The notes under the pieces: generated by a model
Told to the model about the DNA's origin: nothing
Databases searched by the model: none
What the model saw: only the letters and a program-made list of their open reading frames with translations
Translations under genes and position numbers: made by a program
Shown here: piece by piece, positions 58,933 through 64,000 of the stretch
How positions within the stretch are numbered: the stretch's first letter is position 1
Layout of the letters: each line of letters starts with the position of its first letter
From: JABDIY01 sp963803845
GTDB lineage: Bacteria > Actinomycetota > Acidimicrobiia > Acidimicrobiales > SZUA-35
Reading direction: 5' to 3'
NCBI GenBank assembly: GCA_963803845.1
Contig: CAWDNZ010000004.1
Coordinates: forward strand, 1,240,001 to 1,304,000
Length of the DNA: 64,000 nucleotides

Positions 58933-58998
58933 TCCTGTCGACAGCCACACTCAGTGTGGCTATCAAGAGGAAGAAAGCTCCGAATGTGGCTGGGGACA
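58933..58998. repeat. Palindromic element C, copy 1, after cobO
   Basis: AGCCACACT and AGTGTGGCT (58943-58961) form a perfect hairpin with a one-base centre. An outer pair (CCTGTCGACAGCCACA at 58933 and TGTGGCTGGGGACAGG ending about 58998) could form a longer stem. There is no T-run, so it is not a standard terminator. A related copy lies at about 60964-61020 after the aldo/keto reductase gene. Confidence 0.65.
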
Positions 58999-59042
58999 GG
59001 AAGAAGGTCCGCAGCCTTCTGCCGGACCATATCGTTGGGTGC

Positions 59043-59519
59043 GTGACCCCGGCTGTCGAAGCACTCCGCCGCGGCAGGATCAACCACGAACTCCTGTCCT
59101 ATGAGCATGATCCCACCGCCGATAGCTACGGACTGGAGGCGGCCGAGGCGCTTGCCCTCGACCCGGCGGCTGTTTTCAAGACCCTAATAGTGGACGTTGC
59201 GGGGCTCGGCCTGGCGGTGGCGGTTGTTCCGGTGTCGGATCGTCTGAACCTGAAAGCGGTGGCCAAGGCCCTTTCGGCCAAGAAGGCGGCGATGGCCGAC
59301 CATGCGCTCGCCGAACGGACCACCGGCTATGTGTTGGGCGGCATCAGCCCGCTGGGCCAACGCAAGCAGCTGCCTACGGTGATCCACGAGACCGCCGCGA
59401 GCTTGGAACTGATGCATGTCAGCGGCGGGCGCCGGGGTCTCGAAATCGCCATGGCTCCACAGGACCTCATCGCAGCAACCCGGGCCATCGTTGCCCCCAT
59501 CGCTGCTACCAGAAGTTGA
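59043..59519 (+). CDS. ybaK: YbaK/EbsC-type aminoacyl-tRNA deacylase
   Basis: 158 residues from GTG 59043. TPAVEALRRGRINHELLSYEHDPTADSYGLEAAEALALDPAAVFKTLIV is the standard start of YbaK, with the invariant lysine in FKTLIV, and GYVLGGISPLGQRKQLPTVIHETA holds the GGxSP loop. It removes Cys (or Pro/Ala) wrongly attached to tRNA. A start at GTG 58956 would lie inside hairpin element C and add 29 basic residues without similarity, so 59043 was chosen. Confidence 0.92.
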   Translation: MTPAVEALRRGRINHELLSYEHDPTADSYGLEAAEALALDPAAVFKTLIVDVAGLGLAVAVVPVSDRLNLKAVAKALSAKKAAMADHALAERTTGYVLGGISPLGQRKQLPTVIHETAASLELMHVSGGRRGLEIAMAPQDLIAATRAIVAPIAATRS

Positions 59520-59567
59520 TGTGATCCCCTTTGGGTATGACACCCTGCCAATTTAGATCAATAGCTA

Positions 59568-59596
59568 TTGACAACGTTGCTGAATGCAGGCACGAT
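59568..59596 (+). promoter_or_regulatory. Candidate promoter before the small membrane protein gene
   Basis: TTGACA at 59568-59573 is a perfect -35 box in an AT-rich patch. After a 17-base spacer, CACGAT at 59591-59596 is a weak -10. Transcription would start close to the ATG at 59603, giving a leaderless or very short leader, which is common in actinobacteria. Confidence 0.4.
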
Positions 59597-59602
59597 GCAC
59601 AA

Positions 59603-59899
59603 ATGACAACAACGACCGCCTCGCTCACCGAGGCAGATATTGAACTTCAAGCCATCAATCGGAATGCACAGGCACAGCGAAGGGTGGGGTACATGGCCGC
59701 TCTGGCATTGTTCTTCACCGTCGCTGCAGCGCAAATCTTCGTCAAACTGATCTCCTTGGCACTCGACCCACAAGACCCCGGCGTTCTGATCTCCACGGGG
59801 CAGGTGGCCAACTACGTCTGGTGGCTGCTGATCTGCCTCACAGCGGTCGCCGCCAGCATCGCATACGGATTGCGCTTGCGACGTCTGTTGCCAGCCTAG
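59603..59899 (+). CDS. Small two-helix membrane protein
   Basis: 98 residues from ATG 59603. A Thr-rich start (TTTTASLTEADIELQAINRNAQAQRRVGY) is followed by two membrane helices (MAALALFFTVAAAQIFVKLISLAL and VANYVWWLLICLTAVAASIAYGL) and a basic end (RLRRLLPA). No known family is recognised. It lies between ybaK and the aldo/keto reductase gene in the same direction. Confidence 0.68.
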   Translation: MTTTTASLTEADIELQAINRNAQAQRRVGYMAALALFFTVAAAQIFVKLISLALDPQDPGVLISTGQVANYVWWLLICLTAVAASIAYGLRLRRLLPA

Positions 59900-59917
59900 T
59901 TTGCAGCCGTGAGCCGT

Positions 59918-59936
59918 GCCGAAGGCATACTTCGGC
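59918..59936 (+). promoter_or_regulatory. Hairpin directly before the aldo/keto reductase start
   Basis: GCCGAAG (59918-59924), a five-base loop and CTTCGGC (59930-59936) form a perfect 7-bp hairpin that ends at the base before the ATG at 59937. It would sit over the place where a ribosome site is expected, so it could limit translation, or the gene may be read in another way. Confidence 0.5.
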
Positions 59937-60941
59937 ATGGAACATGTTCGGTTTGGATCTACCGGCCTCAGGGTGTCCCGGCTTTGCCTGGGAACGATGA
60001 CCTTCGGGATCCAGGTCGATGAGGCGAACAGTAGGGCAATTCTCGACGCCGCCGCCGAGGCGGGCATTACCTTCATCGACACCGCCGACGCCTACCCCAT
60101 GGGCGCTTCGGCTGGAGATGATCGGCAGGGCCTCACAGAAGAGATCATTGGCCGATGGCTCAGCGGCAAGCGGGACGATTTCGTCCTCGCCAGCAAGGGC
60201 AGCGCCCCGATGGGTGCCCGACCGTGGGATCGGGGGAATTCCCGCAAGCATCTAATCGAAGCATGCGAGAACAGCCTGCGTCGACTCAAGACCGATTACC
60301 TCGATCTCTACCAACTGCACGGTACCGACTTTGACACGCCGCTCGAAGAAACGCTCGGGGCGCTCAATGATCTGGTCACGGCAGGCAAGGTCCGCTACAT
60401 CGGTGTGAGCAATTGGCCCGCATGGCTTCTGGCTCGCAGCCTCGGGGTTTCCGAGCAGCGCGGGTGGGCGAAATTCGCTTCGGTCCAGCCCCGCTACAGC
60501 CTCCTCTTCCGACAGATCGAGCATGAACTGCTGCCCATGTGCGCCGCCGAGGGCCTGGCGGTCATTCCCTACAATCCGCTTGCCGGGGGGATGCTGTCGG
60601 GCAAGCACCGGGCCGATCAGCCCGCCGCGGAAGGCACCCGGTTCGGTCTGGACCTCCCCGGCGACTACTACAACGAGCGGTATTGGAAGGACGCCGAGTT
60701 TGCTGGCGTAGAGGCGCTGCGTCCGCTTGCCGAAGAGGCGGGCATATCGATGGTGACACTGGCGATCGCGTGGGCGTTGGCGAACGACACTGTTACCGCT
60801 CCAATCGTCGGCGCTAGCCGTCCCGAGCAGTTGGCCGATGCGGTCGAGGCGACCCAAGTGGTGCTCGATCCCGAATTATTGGAGCGCGTCAACGCTGCCA
60901 CCCGCCACTTCCGCCTTACCGAGCCGGTGGTATGGGGTTGA
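59937..60941 (+). CDS. Aldo/keto reductase
   Basis: 334 residues from ATG 59937. MEHVRFGSTGLRVSRLCLGTMTFG opens the NADPH-dependent barrel; the catalytic tetrad is visible as FIDTADAYP (Asp, Tyr), FVLASKGSAPMG (Lys) and DLYQLHGTD (His). SRPEQLADAVEATQVVLDPELLERV near the end is the cofactor-binding region. It belongs to the YajO/Tas-like group acting on small aldehydes or ketones. The substrate is unknown. Confidence 0.93.
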   Translation: MEHVRFGSTGLRVSRLCLGTMTFGIQVDEANSRAILDAAAEAGITFIDTADAYPMGASAGDDRQGLTEEIIGRWLSGKRDDFVLASKGSAPMGARPWDRGNSRKHLIEACENSLRRLKTDYLDLYQLHGTDFDTPLEETLGALNDLVTAGKVRYIGVSNWPAWLLARSLGVSEQRGWAKFASVQPRYSLLFRQIEHELLPMCAAEGLAVIPYNPLAGGMLSGKHRADQPAAEGTRFGLDLPGDYYNERYWKDAEFAGVEALRPLAEEAGISMVTLAIAWALANDTVTAPIVGASRPEQLADAVEATQVVLDPELLERVNAATRHFRLTEPVVWG

Positions 60942-60963
60942 TTGAGACCAAATCCCTGCCAAC

Positions 60964-61020
60964 AGCCACAAAGCGACGTTCTGCCGGCGTCACAGCCACA
61001 CTGAATGTGGCTCTCAACAG
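60964..61020. repeat. Palindromic element C, copy 2, between converging genes
   Basis: AGCCACA (60994-61000) and TGTGGCT (61006-61012) form a hairpin, with a further AGCCACA copy at about 60964-60970 and CAACAGG after the stem. It resembles copy 1 at 58933-58998. It lies between the stops of the aldo/keto reductase (plus) and thiolase (minus), a place where it could end transcription from both sides. Confidence 0.6.
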
Positions 61021-61042
61021 GAATTTGAGCGGACGCGGCGCG

Positions 61043-62248
61043 TTAGAGGCGTTCGATGATCATGGCCATACCCTGACCGCCACCCACGCACATGGTCTCC
61101 AGACCGATGGTCTTGTCGGAATCCTTGAGGCCGTTGATGAGGGTGGTCATGATCCGGGCGCCGGTCATGCCGAATGGGTGACCCAGGGCGATGCCGCCAC
61201 CGTTGACGTTGAGCTTGTCATGATCGATTCCCAGATGTTTGGCGGAGGGCAGCACCTGGGCTGCGAAGGCCTCGTTGATTTCCACCAAATCGACATCGTC
61301 GATGGTCATGCCCGCCCGAGCCAGCGCCATCCGGGTGGCTTCCACCGGACCCAATCCCATGATCTCGGGATTCAGGCCGGTCACACCACTGCTGATGATG
61401 CGCGCCAGCGGGGTGAGACCCAGTTCTTTGGCCTTGATGTCGCTCATAACGATCACCGCAGCAGCGCCGTCGTTCAGCGGACAGGCGTTACCGGCGGTCA
61501 CGGTGCCGTCGGGGCGGAACACTGGCTTGAGCTGACTGATCTTTTCGTACTCGGTCCCGGGGCGAGGGCCATCGTCCTTGGCGAGGGTGGAGCCATCGGC
61601 AAGCGTGATGGGGGTGATGTCCATCTCAAAGAAGCCGCGGTTGATGGCTTCTTCGGCCCGGTTCTGGCTGCGCACGCCCCAGCGATCCTGCTCCTCACGA
61701 GTGACGCCTTCGATCTGAGCGACGTTTTCGGCGGTTTGGCCCATGGAGATATAGACGTCGGGGAGGCCTTCGGGGGCTTTCCACTCGTCCGCTCCGCCCT
61801 GTTCGCGGGCCACGGTGCGGGCGTGAGCCTCACCAAATATCGGGTTCACGGCGTCGGCGTTGTCGGATGCCCCGTTTCCGTACCGACTGACGAACTCCGA
61901 ACCTGCCGCCATGAAAATGTCGCCCTCGCCGGCTTTGATCGCGTGAGCAGCCATTCGAATGGTTTGGAGCGAACTGGAGCAATAGCGGTTGACCGTGACG
62001 CCCGGGACATTGGGGAGCCCGGCCATCACTGCAACGACGCGAGCCATGTTGAATCCCTGTTCACCGGCAGGTGAACCGCATCCGAGCATCAAATCCTCAA
62101 TCAGGTTGGGATCGAGTTCGGGAACTTTGGCCAGGGCGGCCTTCACGATCTGAGCGGTGACGTCGTCCGGTCGCTCGTCTTTCATGGAACCTTTGAAGGC
62201 TCGGCCGATCGGGCTGCGGGCGGTGGCGACGATTACTGCTTCAGGCAT
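61043..62248 (-). CDS. Acetyl-CoA C-acyltransferase (thiolase)
   Basis: 401 residues. The nucleophile cysteine is in TVNRYCSSSLQTIRMAA, the other catalytic segments are VEINEAFAAQVLP, GGGIALGHPFGMTGAR (His) and ETMCVGGGQGMAMIIERL (second Cys). This fits degradative thiolases of fatty acid or steroid side-chain breakdown (FadA type). A 24-bp perfect palindrome ends 15 bases before the start, so the gene is very likely controlled by a TetR-type repressor. Start ATG 62248. Confidence 0.95.
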   Translation of the reverse strand: MPEAVIVATARSPIGRAFKGSMKDERPDDVTAQIVKAALAKVPELDPNLIEDLMLGCGSPAGEQGFNMARVVAVMAGLPNVPGVTVNRYCSSSLQTIRMAAHAIKAGEGDIFMAAGSEFVSRYGNGASDNADAVNPIFGEAHARTVAREQGGADEWKAPEGLPDVYISMGQTAENVAQIEGVTREEQDRWGVRSQNRAEEAINRGFFEMDITPITLADGSTLAKDDGPRPGTEYEKISQLKPVFRPDGTVTAGNACPLNDGAAAVIVMSDIKAKELGLTPLARIISSGVTGLNPEIMGLGPVEATRMALARAGMTIDDVDLVEINEAFAAQVLPSAKHLGIDHDKLNVNGGGIALGHPFGMTGARIMTTLINGLKDSDKTIGLETMCVGGGQGMAMIIERL

Positions 62249-62262
62249 CTCTCCAGAGTACA

Positions 62263-62286
62263 GAAGTTGACCGGCCGGTCAACTTC
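62263..62286. promoter_or_regulatory. Perfect 24-bp palindromic operator upstream of the thiolase gene
   Basis: Half-site GAAGTTGACCGG followed directly by its reverse complement. The inner TTGACCGG-CCGGTCAA resembles sites of TetR-family repressors of lipid metabolism. It lies 15 bases before the thiolase start on the minus strand, where it would block transcription or overlap the start site. No tetR gene is in the window, so the regulator is encoded elsewhere. Confidence 0.75.
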
Positions 62287-62525
62287 GCGTTGTGTTTCCG
62301 AAGAGTTCTGTGGGAGGAGGTCCTGGTTGGCCAGTAGGGCGTCGAGTGCCTTCTCCGCAAGAGTGGCGAATTCACCCTGGGTGAAGGCGACGATGTGGAA
62401 TCGGCGGAAACGTCGAGGCGTCGAGGCGTCGACGAGGCCATCGCTGCCGCGGGTGGCAACTATCGGTACGCTGGCCACAACTGGGGTCCAGGCGCGTTTT
62501 TGACCTAATCGGGAGACTGAAGCTC

Positions 62526-63062
62526 ATGGAATTCCAACCCGCTCATGGCTCCGCTGCACCTGATACATCGTTGCCGGCGCCAATACCTACCGGTACGGAC
62601 ACCTACTACGCCGACCGTCTTGCCGACTTCGAGCGGCGTCACGCCGAGGTTGATCCGCCCCCCTACTACGCGGAGTTTGGCGACAAGTGCCTGCACCAGT
62701 TTCGGCTTGTTCAACCGGAGCTGAGCGAACCCGGCCAGGTGTGGCTCGAGATCACCTTGTGCACGCTGCAAGAGATGATGGAGGACAAACGGCGCAACGA
62801 CCCGCACGAGTTCGCCGAGCTGGAGCTTGACGGCGACGCCTTCCAGAAGTTTGCATCGGGCACGCATTCGAGCGCCTACGTGGAATCCGGTCTGTTCGAA
62901 CTCCCCGCTACTGACCTGTGGAAAATTCTCCGAACTCCCGATGCATCTGATCTGCTAACTGTCGAGGGCATGACCGAGATCGCAAAGGTTGTCGGCCAAC
63001 TCGAAACCGAAGACGTCGCTGAAATCGCTACCGCGACGCTGGGAGACCTGGCAGGGGAGTAG
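62526..63062 (+). CDS. Conserved protein of unknown function
   Basis: 178 residues, acidic, soluble, without signal peptide or membrane helix. The N-terminus is disordered and proline-rich; the middle reads PPYYAEFGDKCLHQFRLVQPELSEPGQVWLEITLCTLQEMMEDKR and the C-terminus is helical (LLTVEGMTEIAKVVGQLETEDVAEIATATLG). I do not recognise a family. Codon use fits the neighbours. It converges on the next gene with 12 bases between. Confidence 0.7.
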   Translation: MEFQPAHGSAAPDTSLPAPIPTGTDTYYADRLADFERRHAEVDPPPYYAEFGDKCLHQFRLVQPELSEPGQVWLEITLCTLQEMMEDKRRNDPHEFAELELDGDAFQKFASGTHSSAYVESGLFELPATDLWKILRTPDASDLLTVEGMTEIAKVVGQLETEDVAEIATATLGDLAGE

Positions 63063-63074
63063 ACGGTCAGTCGG

Positions 63075-63680
63075 CTACAGAGAGGGAGCCCGGGAGCGGT
63101 AGGCCGCCACCATGGTGGCGGCGAACCAGGTGCCCCCGAAAACAGTGACCGGCCACCAGAACTCGCCGCTCCATCGTTCCAGGAACTCATACCCGAGACC
63201 CCGCCCGAAGCCGATGGCGCTGATCCCCATGGCGATGGTTTGCCAGCGGGCGCGGTAAGGGAAGAGACCAAGCGCTTCGCCGCAATAGGCCACCGTTGCG
63301 GGGATGCACAGGATCCAGATGGCCGTCATGTCCCATGAGCGGGGCCAGAGTTCGACGCCAGCGGCGAACAGTATGGCGATCAGCGTGCCGATGGGATAGA
63401 GCAAGCTGCACCGTCGGCAAATCCAGTGGCCTCGAACGTGAACGCACCGATCGGCGTAGTGCTCGGGCCAGCGATGCGCCAGCCACATGTTTCGCTGGGC
63501 CTGGTCAGCCGAGACCACAGTGCCATCCGGAAGAAGAGTGCCATCGGCAGCCGCGGCTGGAGCAGGAGAGTCGGACGAGAGCTTCAGGACTGCGTCGTCG
63601 GAGCCTCCCTTTGCGTACTTGGCCAGCACTTCCGCCCGTTTGGCTTCAAACGCAGCATCGAGATCCGACGACGCAGTCAC
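63075..63680 (-). CDS. DUF2085-like membrane protein
   Basis: 201 residues. A soluble, low-complexity N-terminus of about 65 residues is followed by HRWPEHYADRCVHVRGHWICRRCSLLYPIG, where paired Cys/His just before the first helix resemble the metal-site region of DUF2085 proteins, and then four membrane helices. The domain call rests on this one segment. Function unknown. Confidence 0.7.
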   Translation of the reverse strand: MTASSDLDAAFEAKRAEVLAKYAKGGSDDAVLKLSSDSPAPAAAADGTLLPDGTVVSADQAQRNMWLAHRWPEHYADRCVHVRGHWICRRCSLLYPIGTLIAILFAAGVELWPRSWDMTAIWILCIPATVAYCGEALGLFPYRARWQTIAMGISAIGFGRGLGYEFLERWSGEFWWPVTVFGGTWFAATMVAAYRSRAPSL

Positions 63681-63741
63681 CCTGGTACTTTCGGTAGCTT
63701 TGCCGCCGGCGTTAGCGTTTTGGCTGTTGCCGAGACGGGGG

Positions 63742-64000
63742 TCAGCCGATTTGAGTCAGCAGCCATTCACGATGTTCAGCCTGAGTGGGCCGAGCCAGCT
63801 GATTGGCCGCCGTTGTGATTTTGCGCATCAGAGCGGGAACGTCGCTGAGGGTCCCGTCTCGGTCGAGCGCCTTTTGCAGCAACACACATAACGCCTGATG
63901 GCTTCTGAACCGAGGTTCAGAGTTGGCGATTCCGATGCTGGAGTAGATCAGTCCTAGATGCCGGCAGCTGTCATCCAGTTTCTGAAGATTGCTCAGCGTT
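63742..64000 (-). CDS. C-terminal part of an unknown protein (partial)
   Basis: A frame open from the window edge ends with TGA at 63742-63744. The readable 85 residues (TLSNLQKLDDSCRHLGLIYS, then SHQALCVLLQKALDRDG and TTAANQLARPTQAEHREWLLTQIG) look like a helical soluble protein. The start lies outside the window and I recognise no family. The reading frame and composition are coding-like, but the piece is short. Confidence 0.5.
   Translation of the reverse strand, partial: TLSNLQKLDDSCRHLGLIYSSIGIANSEPRFRSHQALCVLLQKALDRDGTLSDVPALMRKITTAANQLARPTQAEHREWLLTQIG

Noticed and set aside
58956..59042. Upstream GTG start for the YbaK-like gene
   Set aside because: Lies inside a hairpin element; GTG 59043 gives the normal family start and length.
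60932..62074. 380-codon open frame opposite the thiolase gene
   Set aside because: Antisense shadow; the minus strand has all thiolase catalytic motifs.
62233..62478. 81-codon minus-strand frame between the thiolase and the unknown gene
   Set aside because: It runs through the 24-bp palindrome and overlaps the thiolase start; no family similarity.

Overview
The window is a 64 kb chromosomal piece of a high-GC actinobacterium, most likely of the class Acidimicrobiia. The reasons are the rho/rpmE, prfA/prmC, WecA-type transferase and atp gene order known from Actinomycetota, a MoxR-DUF58-SpoIIM-RDD locus laid out as in mycobacteria, frequent GTG/TTG starts, and a complete classical menaquinone (Men) gene set. 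There is no phage, plasmid, CRISPR array or complete insertion sequence, and I saw no rRNA or tRNA gene.

Layout. 1-5.5 kb: end of rho, rpmE (type B), a conserved unknown gene, then a minus-strand block glyA-rpiB-prfA-prmC. 5.7-8 kb: nitronate monooxygenase and a WecA-like sugar-phosphate transferase. 8-9.5 kb: an M48 metalloprotease with two paralogous small membrane proteins. 9.6-17.6 kb: the F-type ATP synthase operon (atpZ-like, I, B, E, F, F', H, A, G, D, C). 17.7-20.7 kb: a first MoxR/DUF58 cluster. 20.7-29 kb: housekeeping and accessory genes (glpX, a MhuD-like heme-degrading monooxygenase, PPK2, a C-terminal J-domain protein, an MFS transporter, a NifU domain protein, mscL, rhomboid). 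29-39 kb: a second MoxR cluster (membrane protein, DUF4129, DUF4350, MoxR, DUF58, then SpoIIM and RDD), split by a 3.1 kb repeat-rich island carrying a GNAT gene and an ArsR/SRPBCC pair. 39-44 kb: cysteine desulfurase-mnmA-sua5, a DMT exporter and a nucleotidyltransferase. 44-53 kb: menD, menF, menE, menB, menH and menC. 53-55 kb: a membrane HD-GYP protein that appears to continue, across a frameshift, into a secreted pentapeptide-repeat domain. 55-59 kb: a cobalamin riboswitch followed by btuF-btuC-btuD-cobO. 59-64 kb: YbaK-like deacylase, aldo/keto reductase, a thiolase behind a perfect palindromic operator, and unknowns.

Three things stand out. First, two families of intergenic palindromic repeats (called A and B here) occur side by side in the 34-37 kb island. 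Family A also lies between rpiB and glyA, and a related element lies inside the atp operon between atpD and atpC. Second, the HD-GYP/pentapeptide-repeat pair looks like one transmembrane c-di-GMP phosphodiesterase with an extracytoplasmic beta-helix. Third, several genes (glyA, the M48 protease, a membrane protein at 29 kb, the unknown gene at 0.5 kb, the HD-GYP gene) each need one or two single-base corrections to read through. This points to indel errors in the assembly, or less likely to real decay; gene calls at those places should be read with that in mind.
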